64,000 bases of DNA from Persicaria tinctoria (GCA_037127255.1 JBANSL010000008.1:1264896-1328895), one strand, 5' to 3'. Positions 24,691 through 37,486 are shown, numbered from the stretch's first letter. The notes: generated from the letters alone by a model not told the origin. Numbers and translations are program-made.

Positions 24691-27079
24691 TGGATCTTTT
24701 GTTGAATTACTTTTGCTATATCAATCGAGTCAAGCATAAATTTTGTGAATTTCATATTTTAAAGTCAATTGGGTTTGATAAGGTCAAGACAAGCGGTAGA
24801 AGGTCGTATGCAGATCCACGTATGAAACACACGACTATATTAACAACTAGATAAGTACCCCATCGAGTTTATATGTTTTTTAAAATATTTCGATACTTTT
24901 GACATAAAACAACCCATATTCCAACATAGTATGGAAAAGAACGGTAAGGATCCTGTAGAGGTGAACTTCTTAGAATTAATAGGATTACCCTATAAAAATT
25001 TATCAACCTTAAAAATAAATGAAAAATGACTAAACTTAGTATAAATTTAAACCACTTATTTAAAATTGAGTGGTTAAGATTTAACTAACTTTATACGAAT
25101 TTTTTTTACCAACCTTCGTGGATCTAAAGTGAGAAACGAATGCCTGAAAATAGGCGCGGGTCATGCCACTGTTACGGGCCTTACGGTTACGATCACAACC
25201 AGAAGCTTCCTTTTCTGTTTTATTCCATAGGGATATTTATTTATTTATTAATATATTTTATTAATTTTATTTACTTATAAATAGCCACCGACGGAGAGAG
25301 AAAGGAACGCGGCTCCGCTGAAGTAGACCCCACAAACAATTAGCATCATCTCGCACACACCTCTCCTTTGTATGGGTTAGTAATAATAATTTAGGAATTA
25401 AATAATATTATTATTAAATGATAATGTCTATTGTATACGTAGTATGTCTCTAATCTAAGTGCTTCTTTAATCTCTATAGTTAGTCCAACTTTTTTCAAAA
25501 AGCCTAATCTCCTCCTTCCCATTTGTGAAAATAGTGTCACTATCACTTAATTAAGAGGTTGCTAGCTTGATACAGTAGTATTTAAGATAATGAGATTAGA
25601 TATTAGTATTAGATATTGGAACTTTATATATATTGAAGTTATTAAATCCCGACAGAATTCATGAACATCCCACGTTGATGATATTGAGAATCTAAGTTTT
25701 ACATATAGGTCGGTAGACTACTTTTTCTAATGCCAATTGATTTTATGATGTAATTTCACCGGAATTTAACATCTGTGTAAGTAAATGAAGTAGTGAGATT
25801 TAATTATAAAATTAATTAACGATAGAAAAATAGTTCATCGTATTACAGTATGGTAATATTTTTGTTTTTTCGCATCTCAACAGAAGTTAATGTATCGTAA
25901 GCAAGCGAAGAGGGGAATGAATAACTAAGGAAAAATGTTTGTCTTACCCTCCGGTAGACTCACCAAGGGTATTTCTATGTATAAGGAGAAAATGGAATAA
26001 AAAGAAATGTTTTAATAGGGGGTAAATATATTTTTTTTGTGAAGTTGCATGCACTCCTAGCTATGTCGTAATTACTACCCCTATATTACTTCTCCCCCTA
26101 ATAAATGGAGTTTGTTGATTGATTTATGGTGGTAAACACTAATCCGAAAATACCAAGTCCTAACAACTATTTTTTATGTTTATACTGTAATTTATATATA
26201 CGAGTATTAGACAATTTATAGTGATTAATCATTAATGTGAGTCTATATTGAGTAAATATCAATTCTATGGTCCTATATATAAATATTAATCAATTAATAT
26301 ATTTTGGAGCGCCCTGTTTTTAAAAAGATGATCAAATAATTGAAGTTCAAAATGTGGACAATATGCTTGGAATTTATAGACTTTTTGTACGTAGGTCCAA
26401 ATCCATTAAGGATTGATATGAAGAACATTACCTCATTATTTTTTTATTTTTACCAAAAGGACTAATAAGATTTACTCAAATTAAATGAGCTTCTCTCAAG
26501 TCAAGACCTCGAATTACTATTCACTCTTTTAAGTCAAGACCTTGAATTTGGAATCAGCTTCTCTCAAGTATTTTAGGGTGAAGTTCGACAAATCGTAACC
26601 ATCAAAGTATAATTTGATGGTAAAGTTTTTTTCCATTAGGACCTCGACAAAATATTTTTTTTTATTAAAAATATTGCGAGGATCCAAACCCTCAAATCTA
26701 ATACTCAATTTGGACCTTTTTTTTAACCATTGTTCTAATGCAAAATAAATCACTCCATTAACTTTAAACAAAAAATCACAAAATTAATGAGAACAAAATA
26801 TTATGCATTATTCATTTATTCAAAACAAGAAAGTAGTAGGATATTCAACTAGATTTATTATGTATATATAATGGATTTAAAAAGCTACCTTCAAGCGATA
26901 AATTGAGAATAACACAACTCATTAGGGTAGTTTAATAACGCGACATATATATCCCTATATGTAAAAGATATTCAATCAATGTCATCATGTTTTATGATAA
27001 TTGCTTTCGAAGGATCAATATGAAAGGTGATATATGCATCTTCTTTTCAATTTTGTAATTATATTGACAACTCAAAGGC
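24691..27079. other. AT-rich intergenic stretch
   Basis: No gene seen. CTTATAAATAGCCACCGACG near 25275 looks like a TATA box followed by a GA-rich leader, but no coding exon follows. At 25655-25775 lies one copy of the 'CATCCCACGTTG ... CCAATTGATTTT' repeat described at 55866. Confidence 0.4.
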
Positions 27080-27082
27080 TAA

Positions 27083-27358
27083 GGGTGTGTTTGGATTCCA
27101 TTGCATTTTCATTATAATGCAATTATTTTGTCTCGTTTTATTTGTCTGTTTGGTTATAAAAATATAAAAAACTCGTAAAAACCGAGGTATACCGTAGTTT
27201 AACCAAATAATCACATAAATCGAGATAAAATAATTGCATTTTAATTAATATATCGTAGAATCCAAAAATATCATAATTTAAACTAAATTTTTGTTAACCA
27301 AACACCGCCTTATCATTTTGCATTATAAACATAATGCATTTGGAATCCAAACACGCCC
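27083..27358. mobile_element. Tourist-type MITE (276 bp)
   Basis: The inverted ends GGGTGTGTTTGGATTCC / GGGCGTGTTTGGATTCC match at 16 of 17 bases and are flanked by TAA on both sides (27080-27082, 27359-27361), the PIF/Harbinger target duplication. The interior has ATTATAATGCAA motifs and is non-coding. Confidence 0.9.
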
Positions 27359-27959
27359 TAATAGGTACGATAATATATTTATGTTTTTTAATCTCTCATC
27401 TCTTCTTATATATAAATATTAAATATATTAATTTGCATGTATATATTTCTATCTTAGGCTCTTAGGGCACATCATAAGACTTTAAATTGAAAAAGATTCT
27501 CTACCAAAAAAACAAAGCTAAACTAATTAACATTTAAAAAATATTTTCAAATTAGTGTTGTTATCTTATGTCCAAAACATATGATAGAAAACTCGTATAT
27601 TTTATAGTATCCGATCCAGATGAATTAGATGAACATCAAAACAAATGACTATAATGTGAAAAACTACCTTAATTGGCACTATAAATTTACAGAGGGGAGA
27701 AGAGAAATTAAAGAAATTAATGTAATAAAATCTTACACTGAATTTTGTAATTAGTGTGAAAAGATTAAGGATATGACATAAAATAATAAGCCTAAAATAA
27801 CGCCAAGTGAATATGATAAGATGACATGTATACGCACCCACCCAATCAATTTGATTTGATGCCTTCTATATACTTCCCAGGACCCATAAATTAACTAACT
27901 TTCTTATACTTTTTTTTTTGTTTTTAATAACACGTTCTTATATTTTTACTTATACAATC

Positions 27960-28212
27960 CTCCCTCCGTTCCTCAAAACTTGTCATTTTAACTCTTCACA
28001 CAACTTTTAATAGAACTAATAATTACACTTTTTTTTTACTAATTTACCCTCAATTATTATTCTACTTTTTACTTTATCAAAAACTACAACTCACAACACA
28101 TCAATCAAATCAAGGGCATTTTAGTAAAGTAAAAGCAAAAATACCTAAAATGACAAGTTTTTCCGAACAAAAACAAAACTCTAAAACGACAAGTTTTGCC
28201 GAACGGAGGGAG
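27960..28212. mobile_element. Stowaway-type MITE (253 bp)
   Basis: CTCCCTCCGTTCCTCAAAAC at the left pairs with GTTTTGCCGAACGGAGGGAG at the right. The right flank is TA; the left flank is TC, probably a changed TA. Internal arms repeat AAAACTTGTCATTTTA and its complement. Confidence 0.85.
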
Positions 28213-28848
28213 TATAATGTATACAACGTTACTTCCGTTTATGAATCAATGTGCCTAGAATAGTACCATATATTTCATGCCATTGTTTATGACGTGGGAA
28301 TTCACGCACATCCGAGCGCATCATGCGCTAAGTCGAGTGAATTTTCATCTTAAAATTAATTGGTGTTAGATGGGGTGGCCCACCGAAGTTTAAATTCATA
28401 GTTTTTATCAACGTGGGATATCAAAAGGGATTTACATAGATGATACAAAAAGATGAACAAATGCCAGCTTTTTAAACTGACATATACTGTATGATATGCC
28501 CCACTCATTACCAATCAAGTAGAGCAGTAAAAAAAAACACGTACTTTCATGTGTGTAAGTATTTACGGTGTACCCCGTATTCATAATGTAAACACCCGCA
28601 GTACGCGCGTTTTCGGGACAATCAATGACAAAACTACGCGTTTTGTACGACCATCTCATCTGTAATGGTATGGCCGACACTGTCATATTTCTAAGTTGGG
28701 AATTTTATAATGTTGGAAAATTTTATTTTATCTTATTTTACTTTTTGCCTGAAAATAACACGTCGAAACAAGTCGGTGTCAACAAACTATCATCCGGTGG
28801 AAAAAAAGTACCGACATCGAAAGTCGATAAATGATTTTGAATTTGACG

Positions 28849-28849
28849 G

Positions 28850-28882
<33 letters not shown>

Positions 28883-29040
28883 AGCTCAAGTCCAATACTT
28901 CATTACTTGAAATCATCCACAATCAGCATCCTGAGTTCATAAGGAGCTAAAAACAGATTAGAAATAAAAATAGGAGTTTGGGGTCTCAATTTGGCCAGAA
29001 AATCAGCTGGTGCATTAGACGTCCTGGGAATGCTTGTCCA
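28849..29040 (-). mobile_element. Short LINE 3' tail with about 30-nt A-tract
   Basis: A plus-strand T-run at about 28851-28880 is the poly(A) of a minus-strand element. The next 160 bp read on the minus strand as IPRTSNAPADFLAKLRPQTP, the C-terminal end of a plant LINE RNase H-like domain. It is strongly 5'-truncated. No target duplication was identified. Confidence 0.65.
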
Positions 29041-29178
29041 TATACACACACAAAAAAATGTTTATACAAAGTTTTCCATGATAAATATTCAAACACGGAA
29101 CTAGAAATTAAAATTCGGATGGGTTATATATGCAAAATTTTCCATATACACACACAAAAAAATGTTTATACAAAGTTT
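29037..29178. repeat. Two exact 38-bp direct repeats
   Basis: A 38-bp unit beginning TCCATATACACACACAAAAA is present at 29037-29074 and 29141-29178 without a mismatch. It could be a recent local duplication or junctions of an insertion. Confidence 0.9.
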
Positions 29179-30579
29179 GTTTGACATGTTCAATTTAATA
29201 AATAAATTTTATTAATTTTCCATATATTTTTTTCATATTATTTTATTTTTTAAAAAGTGGGACGGACTGCCTGATTCCGTCCCTCTCAATACTACACAAT
29301 GCATAAAAATAGGCCATTCTTTTTACTATATAAACTTATTTCGGTGGTACGAGAGAATAGGAAGATGCATCGAGTGTAACTTCTCCACGTGCTCATTTAA
29401 CTCCGTTTCGTTTTTTTATAAATCGCGAGATATGTCACAATTGACGATGAAGATGAATATAAACCCTCAAACGTACAGTCGACCTACAAAATGGGATGAA
29501 AATGCATTAAGCGGTAATTTTGTACAAGATCGGGAGCTCAACGAAGCCACGTGCCAATCACATGGTCATGGAGTATTTTGCTTAATTCCCATGGAACTTT
29601 CATCATTTCATTTTCATCAATATATATACTAATATATTATGTAAACGCATTTTAAAATGTTTATAGCATTTTTTTTATGACGAGGAAACCACATTTGGTA
29701 GCAAACCACATTTTGCTTCTGTTCTTGTCTTTGAGTCTTGATTGTCGAAGATCGGGCTATCCTACGGTTAACCCCGTATCAAATTTAAAAGAAATTATAT
29801 TGCTCAATATATTATCAAACATAATTAAGTTACATTTATTATCAAGTTTTTTGTTTTAGAGTCGAGCTAGCTAAGATACTCTTAAAAGTAATTTTTTATA
29901 CATCTTTCATTTACTTTTAACTATTTTACTATCTAATCATAAATCTTCAATTCAAGTTATAAAAACATATATAGCACCTTAATTTGAAACACTTTTGAGT
30001 ATCATTTAAAATAACATGTCTGACGGTTTATCATATGACTGAATTATTCTCATGTCTTATAGATCTTATCCGTCAGGATGCTAATATTAGATAGATTAGT
30101 CTAACTGAATTCTTTCCTAATCATAAATAAATAAATATCTGTCTTTGTTAGTAATATTCATTTTTTATACTAAAGAAAATTCAATCAAATACTGTAGTAA
30201 TAAAGTAATTAGGGTTTAGTTAGTATACTCAATTTAAATATACTATAAATTCTTTATAAAAACAAATAAATATATTATCAACACCTTATAAACAATTCCT
30301 ATATGGTCTCACTCAACTCTTAACATATTTTCATTATCTCTTACAAATAAAAATCTATACACCTTTTACGACAAAATTATGGCAATTTGAATTTAAAAAT
30401 CTTCCATTCTAAAAAAATAGTTTTAGATTACACTAACTTGTCACTTGGATACAGTGAACGCTTAACACAAACCACATTGGTCGGTAACGTTAATTGAACC
30501 TACTAGCCTTTTACTACAGTAGTAAATATTGGTCTGTACATACCACTTGAGCTAACAAATACTTCTTCCTCTATTATTC
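29179..30579. other. AT-rich intergenic stretch, nothing recognised
   Basis: No domain-bearing frame or defined transposon end was found. Confidence 0.5.
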
Positions 30580-30587
30580 CTTAACGA

Positions 30588-31139
30588 GTCCTGTATGAGC
30601 AAATTTTTAAACTTCGACTCGATTCAAGCTCAAATTTTATGAAAATTATAAATTTTTCTTTAAGCTACTAATTCATGGACAAGTAGGTTGTTTTTACTAC
30701 TTGAAAAAACCATCATTTACTAAACAAGCTGAGTTACCAATGACCTCTTACCCTAGTGGTAAGAGTGATGTGCTTCTTTGTGGCTCACTACCATGAGGTC
30801 AAGGGTTCAAATCTCATTATGAACAATTTGTGCTTGATTGGGTACTCATGCCTTGGTTTGCCTTGACATGGGTTAGCCTGTCTTGCGGCTTGCCGCTTGT
30901 CTTACCCGGCTCGAGTGCTTTGCAGACTAGTGCTCGGCCCGTGGAGGACTAGTCGATAACCTCGGAACCTCAACGTCATAAAAAAAAACAACAACAACTA
31001 AACAAGTTGAGTTTAAACACAATTTAAGATCGCTTATAAATACAATTTAAGATCGCTTATAAATTTAGGTTCGACTCATTTCTAAGCTAACCGAATATAA
31101 ATACAAAGTACTCAGCTCATTCGGCTCGAATAACTGTGT
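30588..31139. mobile_element. AGCTCG-rich hAT-like repeat, interrupted by a SINE
   Basis: It contains the repeat family seen at 10070, 40250 and 45475 (ACTCGATTCAAGCTCAAATT, TCGGCTCGAATAACTG). Possible 8-bp flanks CTTAACGA (30580-30587) and CCTAACGA (31140-31147) differ by one base, but the inverted ends are weak. A 22-bp unit AATTTAAGATCGCTTATAAAT is tandemly repeated at 31022-31065. The SINE at 30736 splits it. Confidence 0.5.
30736..30996 (+). mobile_element. tRNA-derived SINE (261 bp) with 17-bp target duplication
   Basis: The head has a tRNA-like A box (TACCCTAGTGGTAAGAG, about 30755) and B box (GGGTTCAAATCTC, about 30805). The body is unrelated to tRNA, and the tail is A-rich with CAACAACAA. 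Flanking direct repeats ACTAAACAAGCTGAGTT (30719-30735) and ACTAAACAAGTTGAGTT (30997-31013) match at 16 of 17 bases. Confidence 0.9.
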
Positions 31140-31236
31140 CCTAACGATAAGGATAAACTTTAAAAATAAAAATAAAAATTAAAGAAGGTGAAGTGGTCTC
31201 CAACCAAACCAGCCCCAACTCCAACTCACCTCCCCC

Positions 31237-31245
31237 TTTATATTT
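31237..31245 (+). promoter_or_regulatory. Possible TATA box of the epimerase gene
   Basis: TTTATATTT lies 243 bp upstream of the ATG and is followed by a pyrimidine-rich leader (CTCCACTCCCCCTCTTCCAC), typical of highly expressed plant genes. Inferred from position only. Confidence 0.4.
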
Positions 31246-31487
31246 CTCCACTCCCCCTCTTCCACTCTCCAGGGCTCTCCCTCTGAATCCTCCCCAAGCC
31301 CTCATTTATCAAATCTCCTCCCCTAAATCAATAACACAAACAGACACAAAATTTCATCGATCTCTTCTCCAAATTGAAGATCAGAACCTTCAAATTCCCA
31401 TTCCCAATTGCAATCACCGCTCAATTTACATCATACCGGATCAATTTGATCAATAAAGATTCGATCTTTAACTGATCGCATCCAGCA

Positions 31488-33575
31488 ATGGCGTCGCCGC
31501 CGGACACCAGCAAGACCACCAAGCTGGAGCGGTACAACAGCTATCTCCGCCGCGTGAACAACACGAAGCTCCTCCACGCGTCTTCCAAGCTCCTCTTCCG
31601 CGCCACGCTCCTCGTCGCCCTCATCCTCGTCTTCTACTTCACCCTCAATTACCCGCCGCTCGCCGACTCCGCCGCCGGCGCCGGCGCCACCTTCCACACC
31701 ACCGCCCACAACCTCCTCTTCCACAACTCCGGCGCCGCCTGGGAGAAGCAGGTCCGCCACTCCGCCACCCCCCGCCGCCCCAACGGCTTCTCCGTCCTCG
31801 TCACCGGCGCCGTCGGCTTCGTCGGCACCCACTGCTCCCTCGCCCTCAAGAAGCGCGGCGACGGCGTCCTCGGCCTCGACAACTTCAACTCCTACTACGA
31901 CCCCTCCCTCAAGCGCGCCCGCCAGGCCCTCCTCACGCGCCACCAGATCTTCGTCGTCGAGGCCGACCTCAACGACGGCCCGATCTTATCGAAGCTCTTC
32001 GACGTCGTGCCGTTCACGCACGTGCTCCACCTCGCCGCCCAGGCCGGCGTCCGCTACGCGATGCAGAACCCGCAGTCCTACGTGGCGTCCAACATCGCCG
32101 GCTTCGTCAGCCTCCTGGAGGTGGCGAAGGCGGCCGATCCGCAGCCGGCGATCGTCTGGGCCTCCTCCTCCTCCGTCTACGGTCTCAACACCGACAACCC
32201 GTTCTCCGAGGAACACCGCACTGACCATCCCGCCAGCCTCTACGCCGCCACCAAGAAGGCCGGCGAGGAGATCGCCCACACCTACAACCACATCTACGGC
32301 CTCTCCCTCACCGGCCTCCGATTCTTCACCGTCTATGGGCCCTGGGGCCGCCCCGACATGGCCTACTTCTTTTTCACCAAAGACATTTTACAGGTAATTA
32401 ATTCAGATTTATAAATTTATTCATTCTCTAGTTTTATTTAATTTGTGGGTATATAATTTTGGAAAAAAATAGTTTGTAGAAAATGTTATATAAAATAATA
32501 TTTTTAAAATAAGAATTTTACTAAATGTTTAGATTGAATTTATTTTATTCTTAAAAAAAAAAACTATTTTACAGGCATAGTATTGAAGAAATATCTTTAA
32601 AATTGAGGATATGAATATAAATCCTATAATTTAATTTAAAATACGGCTAAATTAAGACTATTAATTTGAAAATTGAAATTCTAAATTACTATAATAAATA
32701 TAAATCCTATAATTTAATTTAAAATACGCCTAAATTATTATAATTAGAGAAATATTTCTAGATATTAAGCGATTAGGTTATAAAAAACCGAATAAAAATT
32801 ATATTCAAATAAAAGAATTGATGTTTTTGCCTTTTTGGAACACTTGACACTTGGTGTGACTTGTACAATAAACTTTCTATTAAAAAAACTTTTGGTACAA
32901 ATAAATATTATTAAATTATTAAAAAAAACTTTTGGTACAAATAAATATTATTAAATTAGTATGTCCTCCTTGATAGAGCTATTTTTGCATTGATTTGATG
33001 AATTGATTATATACCTAAAGGTACATTGCTTAAAAAATGCAATAGATTGTGACAAGAAAACAATATTTTTTTAATGAAAACAAAATTCTAAAATCAAAAT
33101 CCCAAAATGATTCAATGAACAGGGAAAGCCCATAAGCATATACAAGACGCAGGAAGGGAAGGAGGTGGCGCGTGACTTCACGTACATCGACGACATCGTG
33201 AAGGGGTGCGTGGGGGCGTTAGACACGGCGGAGAAGAGCACGGGGAGCGGGGGCAAGAAGCGGGGGCCCGCCCAGCTGAGGGTGTACAACCTCGGCAACA
33301 CGTCGCCGGTGGGCGTGGGGAAGCTCGTGGGGATCCTCGAGGGGCTGTTGGGGGTGAAGGCGAAGAAGCGCGTGATCACGATGCCGCGGAACGGGGACGT
33401 GCCGTTCACGCACGCCAACGTCACGCTCGCGCGTAAGGACTTCGGGTACAAGCCCACGACGGACCTCGCAACGGGGTTGCGCAAGTTCGTCAAGTGGTAC
33501 GTTGGGTATTACGGGATTAAGGCGAGGGTAAAAGGGGAAAGTAGCGCCGAGGACGGGAAGGAATCCAGTGATTGA
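31488..33575 (+). CDS. GAE: UDP-glucuronate 4-epimerase (GAE type), membrane-anchored, 2 exons
   Basis: Interconverts UDP-glucuronate and UDP-galacturonate in the Golgi, supplying galacturonate for pectin. Exons 31488-32393 and 33123-33575 give 452 aa. An N-terminal cytosolic stub is followed by one hydrophobic segment at about residues 35-54 (LLFRATLLVALILVFYF), the type II anchor of this family. The NAD-binding motif TGAVGFVG is at 106-113, a serine-rich strand ASSSSVYG at 225-232 and the catalytic Y-x3-K at Tyr252-Lys256. The C-terminal half includes ARDFTYIDDIVKGC and FGYKPTTDLATGLRKFVKWY. Exon GC content is very high (codon third positions mostly C/G), in sharp contrast to the AT-rich intron and flanks. 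The family member is not resolved. Confidence 0.95.
32394..33122 (+). other. AT-rich intron of the epimerase gene with internal repeats
   Basis: The 729-bp intron has GT-AG borders and the bases ACAGG at both exon/intron junctions. It contains two direct-repeat pairs: a segment starting ATAAATCCTATAATTTAATT near 32616 and 32699, and a 39-bp unit containing ACTTTTGGTACAAATAAAT, repeated almost in tandem at about 32882-32920 and 32922-32960. Confidence 0.7.
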
Positions 33576-35443
33576 GGGCTCACCGTAAGGAATGGTGGAG
33601 CAATCAACTTGGAGGCTTTCAAGCTTTTGTCATCAATTAATCATCGACTTCACATGGGGATGCGAGATTGGGGTGACACCTCATAAAGGCCAGGGCTTTT
33701 GTCTTTTTCTTTTTTATAAAATATAATTTTTTTGAGGGTAAATTATATTTTTCTTTTTTTTTTTAAGAAAAAAATGTTACTTATTGTTGTTGTTATATGT
33801 AATGTTTTGTAATTGTATTGTACTATACATACAAGAAAGGAAGGAGGGGTTAGATACTAAGGGGTAAAGGTGTAATAATGGAGTGTTTGGGAGGGCATAA
33901 ATGTAAAAAAGTTCAGGTGGTTTTGGTGGGTCTGCAGCTTCAATGAAACTTACCCAAAAATGGTGAAGAAATAGGAAAAATTGGGTAAGTTTTTGCAGAT
34001 CACAAAATCATTGAAAAAAATATGAAAGCAAGTGTAATTGTAACAACAATGATGGTAAGTCAATACCCATTGCAAGAGTAAAAAAAAAGAGGTGAAATTT
34101 CCTATATTTGCTTTGTCCTTTAGCTACTTTAGTCCTTTCATTACATTTTGTATCTTTGAATTGGGTGTCTTTACTTTAAAGTTAAATGTGTTCAAGATAT
34201 AATATTAGAACATAATTATTGTGGTTGATCAATTACTATCATGCCTTTTTTTAATAGGTATGGGTATATATCTTTTTGTATGAAATTTGCAAGATTGGAT
34301 GAGCCTATGTGTAGCTTTGTCTCTAGGATTGATATAAAGAATATTGGTGGTGAGATGCTTTTGAACAATTTGCATTGATGGCAATTGGATTCTCTAATTA
34401 TTTCAAGGTTGATTTATGGATTATGATGATTCATACAAATTAAGAAACTTAACCATCCTTAACAAGTGGTCTAAATGTGACTCTTGGAAGAAAAAAAACT
34501 TAAAACTTGAGAGTGTAGGATTTTTAAAATCATTTGGTATAATTAATCAACCCATCATTTCAGATCGGTTGTAATTCATGTTTTATAAATCACTATTTAT
34601 TTATAAATCAGTCTCAACATCTCTAATCAATATGGGACACGATGTTACATAAATCTTTTTCATTGGTCAAGTCTATCTGATACAAATTAAATTGACCACT
34701 ATTGATTTTATTAATCAAGCCATCATTTCAGATCGGTTGTATTTCATGTTTTATAAATCATTCTCAACATATCTTATATAATCAGGATGTTACATAAATC
34801 TTTTCATTAATCAAAAGTCTATCTGATACAAAATTGATCACTACTGAATTTCAACCAGAAAAATATACTTCCTTCGTTCAGAAAATAGATATATAAGCAT
34901 ACAATTTGCTATATATCATGATAGTATAAACCATAAAGCAACAGAGCTTTCTCACTGATTTTAAAAATGCTCCATTTAAATAAATACAAACCAAAAATAC
35001 ATAATATTGTACGTGTAGTGTAAACTGCAGAGGTGGTCAAAAGGGGAATGAATTTTTAGCTTTTAATTGTGTGTAATGGCAGCTTAAATGACAAGCTTCC
35101 CAAATCATACACTTTGGCTTAATATATATGTATTTCAACTACATGGGTGGTACCAAGCTGGAAAGGTTAGAAAAAAAGAGGTGAGTGACCATTTCCATTT
35201 GCCAATGATACATTGATACCCATCAAAAACAACAGCTAGCCCCACATTCGTTATGCATCACTTTTGTTAAAGGAATGCAAATCTTTCAAATCAACATCTC
35301 TACTTAGGGTTTACAAAATTCCAACACATAATGTCCGTAGACAATAGATCATTTGTAAACCCCTTTTATAGTGTAGTCTTGAAACAAACTTGAATTAAGC
35401 TTTGGATTAAAAAGATTAACGCTTGAGATTCACAGGAAATTTT
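33576..35443. other. Epimerase 3' flank and AT-rich intergenic region
   Basis: The 3' UTR probably ends near 33830-34030. A stretch containing ATCATTTCAGATCGGTTGTA and CATGTTTTATAAATCA occurs twice (about 34553-34600 and 34724-34765), an imperfect local duplication. No gene was seen. Confidence 0.5.
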
Positions 35444-35544
35444 GAAGAAAAAAATTATTCGTATGCAACAACATGATTATTCGTACATAACTTATACGAA
35501 TAAGTACGAATAATCATGTTACAACAGAAGAATAATTTTCTTAT
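35444..35544. repeat. Long inverted repeat / hairpin
   Basis: AACATGATTATTCGTAC (35470-35486) and its exact complement (35504-35520) are separated by 17 bases. The arms extend outward imperfectly to about 43 bases each, so the strand could fold into a roughly 100-nt hairpin. It may be a small MITE or a precursor-like transcript; no target duplication was seen. Confidence 0.75.
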
Positions 35545-37360
35545 AAAAAAACTATTAACACACATGGGTAATTAAGTACATCAAATGAAATTAATAATTA
35601 TAGTGTTACTTATGAATAATCAGTTTATTTACAGGTGTTTCACACCATATCTATCTTCCCTCTATATAACTCGGTTTGTTTTATAGTGTGTGTATATATA
35701 TATTTTGGTGTGGAGTAGGAACCAATTAGAATTACATCTCATTTAACAAATGAAATGAAATCAATGTGCAGTAGTACAATGCAATATACATATAGTCCTG
35801 CCAAATGAGTTGCAACTTGCAATATGTATATGTACATGATCTTCTAGCTACTTAATTAGAACTTAATTAGAAAAAATGGTTATGATCAATTACAAGTTGG
35901 TCATACTGTTATCTATATCAAAATATTCAAATTTAAATTAATTCCTTTGAAAACATGATTTAATCTTCAATGTGTGTTTTATATATAATACAGTTCTGAG
36001 TATAAAGTGATTGAGTATGATCGAAGTAGATTCAATATAAAAAAAACATAGAAGCAGTTGGCAGTAATTAAACTAAACATGGGATGAAGGTAAAGACAAT
36101 GAAGTGGTCCATTGGGGGTGGGGAGTTAATACAAAATCTTATATATGCATGAAACTCATGCAATTAATTACTGCCTTATATATGTTATGTAGTATGTACC
36201 TACAAATTAAAGCTCTCTTGTGTTTTTAGGTACAATTCAAGTTGCATCCAATTGTCCCATCTCCTAACCCTAGCTAGCTATCTCCTCCCATTCATTTTAC
36301 CATTTCGTTAATTTAATTAGGTTTAACTCACAAAAGGTATTACATAGGTTTAGACTATAGTGATACGAGTGAATGGACTATATATCCGTGATCTAGACCC
36401 ATTACCTAACTTTGTATTGCACCCACCTTTGATTATATTCTTACCATTGTTACATGTGTAAAGCGTTCGTTCAATGTAAACGCGCCTTATCAATTCTCTC
36501 TCTATATAAGAGCACCGACAATGCATATATTATGAATGTCTTTATCCAAAGTTTTCAGTACAAGAAACTAAGGTCTGACATTACATTTTCAAATTTGATT
36601 TTCCTTTTTTAAAAAACATTCAGACACTCTACGTGGATATCTTCATTGTGAATAAATCGAACATTTTTAAAAATGAACACGTGTTTTGATTCTTGTTGGG
36701 TTTTTTTTCTTAAATTGAAATGTTTTTTTTTATCAAACCAACAATTTTTTTTACATATTTACAAAAATTGTTCCTAAACTTTCATACCTAGGGCTAGGTA
36801 AAATAAACATATACTATAATAATCAAGTTAAAAAGTCTATACAAATTAAAAAAAAACACATAGCTACACACCATTTAAATGTCTGATACATGTGAAATTA
36901 GTTAATTAGTTTTGTAGTACAAAATTAATGTTGGGTTGGGTTGGGGGCAAATCACATGGGATTGAGTTATTGGGTTGAATTGACTTCATTTCATTAACCA
37001 TTTGACTGTTCACTTCTACTCATTATATAATTCCAGTGGATGCTTCCAGTGAGTCTATACCTGTTTATCCTTAATAGTCAATACTCTACTCTAATATTTT
37101 TAGTCTTTGGACATATATTTCCCAATTTGCAACTTGCAAATTTAATTAATTGATATCAGTGTTTCAAAACTCCTTGGTATTGTGTTTTTATAAATATTTC
37201 GACGTGCAGGGTTAAAATGGGTTAATTAATTTTTTAAAAGTGCTAATTAATCAGAAAGGCTTGCACGTCAATTCCGACGTACATTTTTTATGGTGGATTT
37301 GCGGTGTATCTAAAAATACCCTTAGTTATATAGTAGTCATTAAATTAACAAAGGCATAGC
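35545..37360. other. AT-rich intergenic stretch, nothing recognised
   Basis: No coding potential and no defined element found. Confidence 0.5.
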
Positions 37361-37374
37361 CCACCAACCCTACC

Positions 37375-37472
37375 TTGATTTGGTGAATAAAGAACGACCA
37401 TTTCGGGGTTTGAATCGGGAACCTATGGGTACTACCCACAAGTTCTTTTCGGTGAGCCATTCCGGAATGTTT
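37375..37472 (-). mobile_element. Very short tRNA-derived SINE (98 bp), copy 1
   Basis: On the minus strand it reads ATTCCGGAATGGCTCACCGA (A-box region) and GATTCAAACCCC (B box) and then a short AT-rich tail ending CACCAAATCAA. Exact 14-bp direct repeats CCACCAACCCTACC flank it (37361-37374, 37473-37486). It shares its first 60 or so bases with the copy at 54257. Confidence 0.85.
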
Positions 37473-37486
37473 CCACCAACCCTACC

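Noticed and set aside
26529..26771. 80-codon minus-strand frame
   Set aside because: AT-rich, no domain, no splice or promoter context; considered chance.
30736..30830. Possible tRNA gene
   Set aside because: tRNA-like head of a SINE: it has target duplications and an A-rich tail and no complete cloverleaf.
31431..32291. Minus-strand frames over the epimerase exon
   Set aside because: Glycine/valine/glutamate-rich shadow frames typical of the complement of a GC-rich exon.
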